From positions 165,459 through 229,458 of the forward strand of contig NZ_FOQH01000011.1 in the NCBI RefSeq assembly GCF_900113695.1: 64,000 bases of DNA, in the 5' to 3' direction. The position numbers and the translations under genes are program-made. This document shows positions 8,105 through 15,815 of this stretch, one piece after another (position 1 is the first letter of the stretch; each line of letters opens with the position of its first letter). The DNA comes from Albimonas pacifica (GTDB lineage: Bacteria; Pseudomonadota; Alphaproteobacteria; Rhodobacterales; Rhodobacteraceae). Below the pieces are notes generated by a model, which worked only from the letters and a program-made list of their open reading frames with translations, was not told where the DNA came from and ran no database searches.

Positions 8105-8854
8105 TCAGAACCTGGTCTTGAGGAACACCGCCTCGGGCAGGTTTCGGATCACGCTCATCAGCAGCGCCCATTTCCAGTGGATCACGTGATGGCGGCGTTT
8201 CTCGACGCCCTCCACGATCAGCTTCGCCTGCTGCTCGGCCGAGATCACCAGCGGCCCGGGCAGGTCCATCCCCTCGGTCATCGCGGTCGCCACGAACCCC
8301 GGGCGCACCAGCGTCACCAGCAGGTCGGTCGCCGCATAGCGCTGGCGCAGGCCCGAGAGCATGGTCGCGAAGCCCGCCTTGGCCGCCCCGTACCAGTAGT
8401 TGCGCGCCCGCCCCCGGTCGCCTGCGACCGAGCCGATGCCCACCACCGCCGTCTTGCCCGGCAGCCGCGACAGCCGCGCGGCCGCGGCCTCGAGCATCGC
8501 CGCCGGCCCGGTGAAGTTGGTCGCCACGATCCGGGCGATGGCCTCCGCGTCGTCCTGCGTCTCCTCCTGGTCGCCCAGCAGGCCGACGGCGCAGAGCACG
8601 ATCCCCGGCATCTCGGGCAGGCCGTCGAGGAAGGCGCCCGCCGCGGCGAGGTCGGTCGCGTCCCAGGCGTGGGTGGTGACCGGCACGCCGTGGCGGGCGG
8701 CGATGTCGGCGGCGTCGCGCGCCAGCGCCTCGGGCCTGCGGCCGGCGAGCTGGATCGGGCGGCCCTTCGCAGCCAGCAGCCGCGCCGTCTCGCGCCCGAT
8801 GTCGGAGCCCGCGCCGAGGATCAGGGCGGGGCGAAGGTCGGGGGCGTCGGTCAA
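8105..8854 (-). CDS. SDR oxidoreductase, DprE2-like (decaprenylphosphoryl-2-keto-ribose reductase family)
   Basis: A 249-residue short-chain dehydrogenase. The nucleotide-binding motif is LILGAGSDIG at about residues 10-19 and the catalytic motif is YWYGAAKAG at about 150. GAGSDIG and the C-terminal HVIHWKWALLMSVIRNLPEAVF segment resemble DprE2, the enzyme that reduces the 2-keto intermediate in polyprenyl-phosphoryl-arabinose synthesis. It lies directly downstream of a DprE1-like oxidase and overlaps it by TTGA. No ATG or GTG is available near the start, so the TTG overlapping the upstream TGA is the best choice. The family call is from motifs and context; the sugar substrate is inferred. 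Confidence 0.82.
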   Translation of the reverse strand: MTDAPDLRPALILGAGSDIGRETARLLAAKGRPIQLAGRRPEALARDAADIAARHGVPVTTHAWDATDLAAAGAFLDGLPEMPGIVLCAVGLLGDQEETQDDAEAIARIVATNFTGPAAMLEAAAARLSRLPGKTAVVGIGSVAGDRGRARNYWYGAAKAGFATMLSGLRQRYAATDLLVTLVRPGFVATAMTEGMDLPGPLVISAEQQAKLIVEGVEKRRHHVIHWKWALLMSVIRNLPEAVFLKTRF

Positions 8855-10293
8855 AGCTCGAGTCTCCGGGCGAGGGCGGTGGCGAAGGCGCGCGCCCGGG
8901 CGGGCGAGGCGCGGAAGGCGGGGGCGCGCGGCTCGGTCGCGGCGAACTCGGCGGCCGTCATCCGCGCGTCCTTGGCGAGATAGATGCGCCCGCCATGCTC
9001 GGCGGTCAGGCGGTGCAGGCGCTCGATCACGAAGAAGGCGCGGGGGGTGGCGGGAAAGTCCAGCGCCAGCGTCCAGCCGCGCCGGGGGAAGGAGAGGCTC
9101 GCGCCCTCCCGCCCCTCGCCCAGCGCCTTCAGGACGGCGAGGAAGCTGCCCTGCCCGGCCTGCGAGGTCAGGCGCAGCATGGCGCGCAGCCCCTCGCGCG
9201 CGGTCTCGGGCGGCAGCGCGCACTGGAACTGCACGAAGCCGCGCCGGCCGTAGATGCGGTTCCAGCCCAGCACGGCGTCGAGCGGGTGGAAGCACGTCCC
9301 CCAGTCGACCAGCGCCGGCCCCCGCCGCTCGGCCGGGCCGCCCCCCGCCCAGTAAAGCGCGTTGAAGGCGCGCATGGTCAGCAGGTTCAGCGCGAACCCC
9401 GGCACCAGGTCGGGCGGCGGGCCCAGCCGCTTCTCCTGCGCCTTCAGCGCCCAGCGGTCGAGCTTCTGCGCGGCGGCAAGCTCGTCGTAGGCCGCATCCT
9501 CGGCCCGGTAGAGGATCGCCCGGCCCAGGCGCGTCCCCCGCGCCAGACAGTCGATCCAGGCCGAGGCGTGGGTCCAGCCCTGCGAGGCCTCGATCAGGTC
9601 CATGGCGGCGTCGAGGTTGCCGGCCCGGATCGTCTCCTGGCGCAGCCAGCCGCTCTCGACGCGGCGCAGGCGGATCGCGGCGCGCACGATCAGCCCGGTC
9701 AGGCCCATGCCGCCGCAGGTCTCGGCGAAGCCGGGATCGCCGGGCGCGAGGCGGCGCAGCGCGCCGCTCTCGTCCATCAGCTCCAGCCAGGCGACATGGT
9801 CGCCGAAGGCGCCGCCGCCGGGCGCGTGGTGGTTCTTGCCGTGCACGTCCGCGGCGATGGCGCCGCCGAGGCTGACGAAGCGCGTGCCGGGGACCACCGC
9901 CGGGAACCAGCCCCGCGGCAGCAGGGCGGTCGCGATCTCGCCCAGCGAGACGCCGGCCTCGGCGACCAGCACCCCGGTCTCCGGGTCGAAGGCGTGGAAG
10001 CGGTCGAGCCGCCGGGTCTCCACCGCCAGCCCCGGGCCGGCGGCGGGCGGCAGGGCCGCGTCGCCGTAGGCGCGCCCCAGGCCGCGGGGCGCGATGCCCT
10101 CGCCCTGGGCGCGCAGCGCGGCGGCCGCGGCGGCGAGGTCGGCGGGCGCCGCGCGATGGGCGGGCAGCGTCGGGAACCGCCCCCAGCCCGCAAGCGGCGC
10201 GGCCGGCGGCGGCCCGTCGGCGCGCAGGGGGGCGGGCTGCGGCGCGGGCGCGTCCGCGGGCCCGGCCGGGCGGAACGCGGGGCGCGGGCTCAT
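8851..10293 (-). CDS. FAD-binding oxidoreductase, DprE1-like
   Basis: A 480-residue flavoprotein of the PCMH/ALO type. The FAD-binding half (about 55-220) shows APRGLGRAYGDAAL and the telling VHGKNHHAPGGGAFGDHV, which closely matches the DIHGKNHH region of mycobacterial DprE1. The substrate half has YGRRGFVQFQCALPP and LSFPRRGWTLALDFP. In M. tuberculosis DprE1 I recall the latter segment as GWNICVDFP, holding the cysteine hit by benzothiazinones; here the aligned residue is alanine. The inferred reaction is 2'-oxidation of a polyprenyl-phosphoryl pentose, completed by the downstream SDR. Residues 1-45 are a Pro/Ala-rich extension. The ATG overlaps the GtrA stop (ATGA). Confidence 0.85.
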   Translation of the reverse strand: MSPRPAFRPAGPADAPAPQPAPLRADGPPPAAPLAGWGRFPTLPAHRAAPADLAAAAAALRAQGEGIAPRGLGRAYGDAALPPAAGPGLAVETRRLDRFHAFDPETGVLVAEAGVSLGEIATALLPRGWFPAVVPGTRFVSLGGAIAADVHGKNHHAPGGGAFGDHVAWLELMDESGALRRLAPGDPGFAETCGGMGLTGLIVRAAIRLRRVESGWLRQETIRAGNLDAAMDLIEASQGWTHASAWIDCLARGTRLGRAILYRAEDAAYDELAAAQKLDRWALKAQEKRLGPPPDLVPGFALNLLTMRAFNALYWAGGGPAERRGPALVDWGTCFHPLDAVLGWNRIYGRRGFVQFQCALPPETAREGLRAMLRLTSQAGQGSFLAVLKALGEGREGASLSFPRRGWTLALDFPATPRAFFVIERLHRLTAEHGGRIYLAKDARMTAAEFAATEPRAPAFRASPARARAFATALARRLEL

Positions 10294-10943
10294 CCCCGCT
10301 CCGTCCGCTCGTCGCGGTCGAAGACGAAGCGGCGGTCGAACTGGTATTTCGCCACGTAGCCGACCATCAGCCCCAGCACCGCCCCCGTCTCGCGCGCCGC
10401 ATTGCTGCGCCAGACCCACCAGGCCGCCGCCTCCGAGCCCCAGAAGATCGCCGTCGTCGCCACCCCCATCAGGGTGTAGAGCGCGAAGCGCCGCGCATGG
10501 GCCCGCGCCCCGGTCGAGCGGTCGAAGAAGATCCAGCGCTTGTCGAGCAGGTACTTCACCACCAGCCCCACCGCGGTGCCGAAACCGATGGCGAGCGTCA
10601 GGGCCAGCGGCCCGTGCCACTCCGCCCGCCAGCCGAGCTGGCCCGAGGAGACCACCCCCAGCAGGTCGTCCAGCACCCAGTCCAGCAGGTCCGGCGCCCA
10701 GCCGAAGGCCACCGTCTCCTCCTGCCGCAGGGCCGCGAGCACCAGCCGCTGGGCGGCGAGGTTGCACACCGTCGCGATCACCGCGAAGCCGATGTAGCGC
10801 AGGGCGATCTCGACCGCCGTCAGCCGCCGCCCGCGGCGCAGTCCGCCGGGACCGTAGGCCGGATAGCCCGTCGGCCCCGGATCGCCCTGCCGGGAATGAC
10901 GCTCGTGCTCGTCGATCCGCTTCACGCGCCCGTCCGCCTCCAT
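10290..10943 (-). CDS. GtrA family membrane protein
   Basis: A 217-residue protein with a ~40-residue hydrophilic N-terminus and four predicted membrane segments in the GtrA arrangement. The conserved positively charged exits after the membrane segments are visible: VKYLLDKRWIFFDR after the second and VAKYQFDRRFVFDRD at the end. GtrA proteins are thought to flip or otherwise assist polyprenyl-phosphate-linked sugars across the inner membrane. Here it sits between a prenyltransferase and a DprE1-like oxidase, which fits a flippase for the lipid-linked pentose made by its neighbours. The ATG is 4 bases after the UbiA stop, and the gene overlaps the oxidase by 4 bases. Confidence 0.88.
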   Translation of the reverse strand: MEADGRVKRIDEHERHSRQGDPGPTGYPAYGPGGLRRGRRLTAVEIALRYIGFAVIATVCNLAAQRLVLAALRQEETVAFGWAPDLLDWVLDDLLGVVSSGQLGWRAEWHGPLALTLAIGFGTAVGLVVKYLLDKRWIFFDRSTGARAHARRFALYTLMGVATTAIFWGSEAAAWWVWRSNAARETGAVLGLMVGYVAKYQFDRRFVFDRDERTERG

Positions 10944-10947
10944 GCGC

Positions 10948-12591
10948 CTACAGGACCGTCGCCAGGACGCCGAGCACCAGGATCCCCGCCCCGCAGGCGA
11001 GGGAAACCCCGTCCTTGACCGCGAACAGCACCGGGTCGTCGTCCATGCCGCCGCGGTGGGCGATCATCACCATGCGCGAGATCCAGTAGAGCAGGACCGG
11101 CGGCGCCCCCCACAGGATCAGGGGGGACTCATATAGACGCTGCACCGCCGGGGAGTAGATGTAGAGCGCGAGCACCAGCACCGCCGTGTAGCCCGCCGCG
11201 ATCGCCATCATCGTCACCACGTTGAGGTCCTCGGCCCGGTAGGCGCGCCCCGAGGTCTCGGACTTGCCCGCCGCCGCCAGGTCGACCAGCTCGGTCTGCC
11301 GCTTCATCGCCGCCAGCGACAGGAACAGGAAGGTCGAGAGCGCCAGCATCCACGGCGAGGGCGGCAGGTCCACCGCCATCGAGCCGGCGATGACCCGCAG
11401 CGTGTAGAGCCCCGCCAGCAGGCAGATGTCGATCACCAGCTCCCGCTTCAGCGCCAGCGAATAGAGCAGCGTCGCGCCGAAATAGACGCTCAGCACCCCC
11501 ACCGTCATCGCGTTGACGGTGGCGGCGAGCGCGAAGCCCGCCGCGAACAGCCCCCCCGCCATCGCCAGCCCGTGCATCGCCGGGACCATGCCCGAGGCGA
11601 AGGGCCGGTTGCGTTTGCGCGGGTGGGCGCGGTCGGCGTCGAGGTCGAGCAGGTCGTTGATGCAGTAGACCGCCGAGGCGACCAGCGAGAAGGCCGCGAA
11701 GGTGGTGACGGCCGCCAGGATCTCGGGACCCGCCTCGCGGTGGGTGGCCAGCAGCGGCAGGAACACCAGCAGGTTCTTGAGCCACTGGTGCGGGCGCAGC
11801 GCGCGCAGGTAGGCCCGCGCCCGGGCGCGGCCGCGGGCGGGGGGATCGAGGATCACCGGCGCGGGCGCCCCCGCCCCGGCCGCCTGGGCGGCCGCGAGGC
11901 GCGCGACCTTCGGGGCCGCGCCCACGGCGAAGGCGCGCCGCGCCCCCGCCCAGACCGGCAGGTCGCGCAGGTGGTCGCCGGCGTAGTCGTAGCCGCCCCG
12001 GCCGAAGCGCGCCTCAAGGAACTCGGCCTTGCGGTCGCCGCCCAGGTTCAGGCCGGGGCGCGAGCCGTGGGCGGAGTCGAACAGGCCCAGGTGCGCGGCC
12101 ACCGCGTCGGCGATGCGCTGGTCGGCGGCGGTGACGAGATGCACCTCGCGCCCCGCGGCGCGGGCGGCGCGGATCAGCGCCAGCACCTCCTCGCGCCAGG
12201 GCAGGCAGGCGACGTCGAGCTGCACCCGGTCGGCGATCGCCGCCTTCACCGCCGCCTTGCCGCCCGGCGCCGCGCGGGCGACGGCGACGAAGTCGGGCAG
12301 GCCGAAGGCCAGCAGGCCGATGGCGCTTTCGTGCAGCGTGTCGACCCGGGTCAGGGTGCCGTCGAGGTCGACGACCAGCGGCGGCTCGGGCGCGTCGTCC
12401 GCGGCCTCCGCGGGATCCGTCGCGCGGCCCGACCCGGGCGCGGCGCCCGGCCCGGGCCCGGCCCCGGGGCCCGGCGCGGCCTGCGTGCCCGCGCCCTCGG
12501 CGGCGCGGCCGTCGGGGGCCGCGCGGACGTCGAGCGGGGCGGCCAGGTCCAGGGCCGGCCGACGCGCCGGGTTCCGGTCGTCTGGGGACAT
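10948..12591 (-). CDS. HAD hydrolase-UbiA prenyltransferase fusion (DPPR synthase/phosphatase-like)
   Basis: A 547-residue two-domain protein. After a Pro/Ala/Gly-rich leader (about 1-70) comes a HAD phosphatase domain (about 72-265) with the nucleophile motif VVDLDGTLT and LVTAADQRIADAV. The C-terminal UbiA domain (about 275-547) has about eight membrane segments and the magnesium/diphosphate motif INDLLDLDADRAHPRKR. UbiA enzymes of this subgroup transfer phosphoribosyl from PRPP to a polyprenyl phosphate, and the HAD domain could remove the resulting 5'-phosphate, so one polypeptide could do the first two steps of polyprenyl-phosphoryl-ribose synthesis before epimerisation by the DprE1/DprE2 pair. 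The chosen ATG follows GGCGGAA. It is the first gene of the operon. Confidence 0.85.
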   Translation of the reverse strand: MSPDDRNPARRPALDLAAPLDVRAAPDGRAAEGAGTQAAPGPGAGPGPGAAPGSGRATDPAEAADDAPEPPLVVDLDGTLTRVDTLHESAIGLLAFGLPDFVAVARAAPGGKAAVKAAIADRVQLDVACLPWREEVLALIRAARAAGREVHLVTAADQRIADAVAAHLGLFDSAHGSRPGLNLGGDRKAEFLEARFGRGGYDYAGDHLRDLPVWAGARRAFAVGAAPKVARLAAAQAAGAGAPAPVILDPPARGRARARAYLRALRPHQWLKNLLVFLPLLATHREAGPEILAAVTTFAAFSLVASAVYCINDLLDLDADRAHPRKRNRPFASGMVPAMHGLAMAGGLFAAGFALAATVNAMTVGVLSVYFGATLLYSLALKRELVIDICLLAGLYTLRVIAGSMAVDLPPSPWMLALSTFLFLSLAAMKRQTELVDLAAAGKSETSGRAYRAEDLNVVTMMAIAAGYTAVLVLALYIYSPAVQRLYESPLILWGAPPVLLYWISRMVMIAHRGGMDDDPVLFAVKDGVSLACGAGILVLGVLATVL

Positions 12592-12685
12592 GTTCCGCCT
12601 TCCCGCATGAACGCGCACGCACCCGGCGCCGCAGCCGGGATCAACGGCCGCCCGATCCTGCCAAGATGAACCCACCCCTGCAACA

Positions 12686-12715
12686 GGAAGGGCCGCCCCG
12701 GGGGGCGGCCCTTCC
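12686..12715 (-). terminator. Terminator of the TRAP binding-protein gene
   Basis: A perfect 12-bp stem (GGAAGGGCCGCC at 12686-12697, GGCGGCCCTTCC at 12704-12715), 65 bases past the stop codon. On the minus strand it is followed by TGTTGCAGG, so the T-run is weak. Confidence 0.7.
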
Positions 12716-12779
12716 GCATGGTCGTCCTGTCGGGCCGCGTCCGCGGCGCCCGGATCGCGCCGGGCGCCGCGGCGTCGGC

Positions 12780-13901
12780 TCACGCGCCGTAGTCGGCGGG
12801 CAGCTTGTCGTAGATCTCCGACTGCAGCTTCGCCTGGATGCCCTCGACGTCGTCCTCGCCGACCTCCTCGACGATGGCGGCCCACTTGTCGATCAGGCCC
12901 TTGAGGACCTTCACCTTCTCGGCGGCGTCGGCGATGCCGTGCTGCTCGACCGCGGTCTGGATGATCGCGTCCACGTCGGCGGCCACGAACTCGTCCTTGG
13001 TGGCGCGCATCTCGTCGGAGGGCTCGATGATCTCGACGCCATGCTCCTTGGCCTCGGCCAGCACTTCCTCATCCGAGGTCGTGTAGAACACGGTCGCGCC
13101 CAGGCTCGCCTTGCCGGCCTCGGCCAGCAGCATCTTGCGCTGCTCGGGCGAGAACTCGGCCCAGCGGTCGGCGTTCCAGGTCATCATCGACAGCGAGTGG
13201 TAGGTGCCGAGGTTCAGGAGCGTGTTGTACTTGGCCGTGTCCCACAGCGAGTAGGAGCGCAGCGCGCCCGGCGCCTGGATGGCGATGTCGAGCGCGCCCT
13301 TGTCGAGCCCCTCGAACATCTCCGACGAGGGCACGTTCACCTCGATGCCGCCCACCGACTGCGCCCAGCGCGACCACAGCGAGCCGGGCACGCGCATCTT
13401 CTTGCCGGCCAGATCGGCGGTCGAGCGGATCGGCTCCTTGGAGATGATCGTGTAGGGCGAGGTCGAGTAGGTGCCCGTGTAGATCAGGTTCTGCGCCTCG
13501 TACTCGGCCAGGCAGTCCGGGCAGTGCAGCAGGTTGAACTCGGTCGCCATCGCCATGGCGACGATGTTGTTGGGCGTCGACAGGCCCATGTCCGCGACGA
13601 GCTGGGCGTTGGGGAACTCGGCGGGGAAGTAGGTCATCGCCAGCATGCCCACGTCGGCGATGCCGTCGCCGATGCCGGCCATGGCGGGCTTGGCGCCCAG
13701 CAGCGCGCCGCCCTGGAAGTACTTCACCTCGAAGTCGCCCGAGGCCTCGACCGCCTCGATGAACGGGTCGTAGCCGCCGACCGAGACCGGGTGCTTGGGG
13801 CCCACCCAGAGGGTGGCGGTGATGCGCTCGGCGGCGAGCGCGGGGGCGGCGACCAGGGTCGCGACGGCTGCGGCCGTCGCCCACTTGGCGAACGTCTTCA
13901 T
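12780..13901 (-). CDS. dctP: TRAP transporter substrate-binding protein (DctP family)
   Basis: A 373-residue periplasmic solute receptor for a tripartite ATP-independent transporter. Residues 1-22 are a Sec signal ending APALAAE. The mature part has the DctP fold with YFQGGALLG, GIGDGIADVGML and the substrate-carboxylate region GKKMRVPGS. The start has an ideal AGGAGG upstream. It is divergent from the plus-strand locus that carries the matching DctQ and DctM permeases 4.8 kb away, the only TRAP permease in view. The shared upstream region holds a palindromic operator candidate. The ligand is probably an organic or aromatic carboxylate, judging from the cyclase and acyl-CoA synthetase next door. 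Confidence 0.9.
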   Translation of the reverse strand: MKTFAKWATAAAVATLVAAPALAAERITATLWVGPKHPVSVGGYDPFIEAVEASGDFEVKYFQGGALLGAKPAMAGIGDGIADVGMLAMTYFPAEFPNAQLVADMGLSTPNNIVAMAMATEFNLLHCPDCLAEYEAQNLIYTGTYSTSPYTIISKEPIRSTADLAGKKMRVPGSLWSRWAQSVGGIEVNVPSSEMFEGLDKGALDIAIQAPGALRSYSLWDTAKYNTLLNLGTYHSLSMMTWNADRWAEFSPEQRKMLLAEAGKASLGATVFYTTSDEEVLAEAKEHGVEIIEPSDEMRATKDEFVAADVDAIIQTAVEQHGIADAAEKVKVLKGLIDKWAAIVEEVGEDDVEGIQAKLQSEIYDKLPADYGA

Positions 13902-14120
13902 GGCGGTTCCTCCTCCTGTCATCTTCCGTGCGGGGCAGCGCTCCCCGGCCTTCCGCACGGTCGGGCGGCACGATGAACCGATCCGGCGGCCCGTGTCCAT
14001 GGGTTTCGCACTGCGGTCCGGAGGGGCCGCAAAGCGACGTTCGCGGAAGGCTCCCGGCGCGCCGCGGCCCGGGTCGGGAAACGGCCGCGCGGCGCGGCTG
14101 ACGCAGGGGCATTCATTCGA

Positions 14121-14136
14121 CCTGCCGACCGGCAGG
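14121..14136. promoter_or_regulatory. Candidate operator, site A
   Basis: CCTGCCG-AC-CGGCAGG is a perfect 7+7 palindrome in the divergent space between the TRAP receptor and the membrane-protein gene. It nearly matches site B at 20715-20730. Apart from this palindrome, 13902-14248 contains only the receptor's Shine-Dalgarno and GC-rich sequence with no credible gene. Confidence 0.5.
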
Positions 14137-14248
14137 CTTGAAAAACCCCGCCCCCGGGCGCAGGAAGAAGGGCCGGCGCCCGGGCCTCCCCGTCCTTGCG
14201 CCGGCGCCGCCGCGCCCCCGGGCGCCGCGCGGCCGCTCGCGCCGCCCC

Positions 14249-15787
14249 ATGCCAGCCGCAGGGATCCTCTTGCCCGCTCCTTCCGCGCCTTCGCCCGCCT
14301 CCGCAGCCGCCCCCGGGGCGCCCGAGATCCCCTCCGCCGGCCCCGCGGCGGAGCGGCCGCGGGGCCGGGCGCTGAGCGCGGCGATCGCGGCGCTGCTGAC
14401 GCTGACCGCGGTCTCGGCCCTCTTCGAATCCTTCTCCGGCCTGCATGACGCGAGCGTGGTCTCCGTCGCCGCGCTGCTGGGGGCCTCGGTCGTGGGCCTG
14501 CCGCGGATGGGCGCGCGGGAGCGGCTGCTGCTGACGGTCTCGCTCGCGGTCGGGGCCTGGGTGGCGCTGACCGTGCCCGACGCCGGCGGCGCGATCTACG
14601 AGGCGCTGGACCGCGCCGCCTTCCTCGCCGCCTTCATGCTGCTGCTGGCGGTGCTGCGCGACGGGGCGCAGAGCTCCGCCGACGTCGAGACCTGCGGGGC
14701 CTGGCTGACCCGCCAGCCGCCCGCGCGCCGCTACGGGGCCATCGCCACGGGCAGCCACGTGCTGTTCCTGCTGATCAACATCGGCACGCTGAGCCTGCTG
14801 GCGCCGCTGATCCGCGCCGGCATCCGCGACAGCCGGGCCGCCGGCGACGACCCGGAGGTGGTCGCCGCGAAGGAGCGTCGCCAGCACTCCGCCCAGATCC
14901 GCGGCTGGGCCTGCGCGATCATCTGGGCGCCGACGACGGTGACCCAGGCGGTGCTCGCCGCCATGTTCCCGCAGGCCGACACGCGCATCGTGCTGGCGGG
15001 CGGCATCGGCTGGGCGGTGCTGGTCCTGCTGGCGGGCATGGGCGAGGACCGGCTGCGCTTCCGCGGCCTGTCGCGCCGGATGGCGGCGCGCGGGGCGACG
15101 GCCCGCCGCGCGCCCCTGCCCGCCCCGCGCGAGGCGCTGGCGGGGATCGCGGTGGTCTGCCTGGGCCTGGGGGGCGTGGCGCTGGGCGTCAGCCTCTGGG
15201 CCGGGGTGGGCGTGGTCACCGCGCTGATGCTGGGCGCGCCGCTGCTGACGCTGGTCTGGATCTACTGCCAGGGGCTCTCGAAGGGCCGCTCGGCCCCCGA
15301 CGCGCTTTACGAAACCGCGCGGCGCGGCCGGCGCATCGTCACCCGCACCACGCCCGAGAGCGCGCCCGAGGCCTATACGCTGGCCTTCGCGGGCTTCATC
15401 GGGGCGATGGCCGCGACGCTGGTCCCGCCGGGCGTGCTGGGCGAGACGGCGGCGGCGATCCCGGCCTGGGCGCTGCTGATGATCCCGCCGCTGGTGATGT
15501 GCATCGGCGTGCAGTTCGCGCTGACGCCGATGCTCTTCGCGGTGTTCTTCGGGCAGGCGCTGGCCTCGGCGCCGCTGCCGGTCGATCCTGCGCTGATGGT
15601 GCTGTCGCTGGGCGGCGGCTGGTGCCTGGCGATGACCTGCTCGCCCTTCGGGGCGGGGGCGCTGGTGCTCAGCCGCGCCACGGGCCTGTCGGCGGCGAAG
15701 CTCACCTGGGGCTGGAACCTGCCCTACACCGGGCTCGCCGCCCTGCTGCTGGCCGGCTGGCTGGCCTTGCTGAACGAGCTGGTCTGA
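14249..15787 (+). CDS. Polytopic membrane protein of unknown function
   Basis: A 512-residue protein with about 12 hydrophobic segments after a ~50-residue Pro/Ala-rich N-terminus. Visible blocks include GSHVLFLLINIGTLSLLAPL, IIWAPTTVTQAVLAAMFP and MTCSPFGAGALVLSRATG. Internal Pro/Gly-containing breaks in hydrophobic helices suggest an ion-transporter-like fold, but I do not recognise the family. It is the first gene of the plus-strand locus, divergent from the TRAP receptor and 28 bases before the cyclase, so it probably works with the same substrate, as a second carrier or exporter. The start is uncertain: the ATG at 14249 has a poor ribosome site and an in-frame TTG exists at 14138. Confidence 0.7.
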   Translation: MPAAGILLPAPSAPSPASAAAPGAPEIPSAGPAAERPRGRALSAAIAALLTLTAVSALFESFSGLHDASVVSVAALLGASVVGLPRMGARERLLLTVSLAVGAWVALTVPDAGGAIYEALDRAAFLAAFMLLLAVLRDGAQSSADVETCGAWLTRQPPARRYGAIATGSHVLFLLINIGTLSLLAPLIRAGIRDSRAAGDDPEVVAAKERRQHSAQIRGWACAIIWAPTTVTQAVLAAMFPQADTRIVLAGGIGWAVLVLLAGMGEDRLRFRGLSRRMAARGATARRAPLPAPREALAGIAVVCLGLGGVALGVSLWAGVGVVTALMLGAPLLTLVWIYCQGLSKGRSAPDALYETARRGRRIVTRTTPESAPEAYTLAFAGFIGAMAATLVPPGVLGETAAAIPAWALLMIPPLVMCIGVQFALTPMLFAVFFGQALASAPLPVDPALMVLSLGGGWCLAMTCSPFGAGALVLSRATGLSAAKLTWGWNLPYTGLAALLLAGWLALLNELV

Positions 15788-15815
15788 AGACCGGCCGACA
15801 TTGGGAGGAATGACG

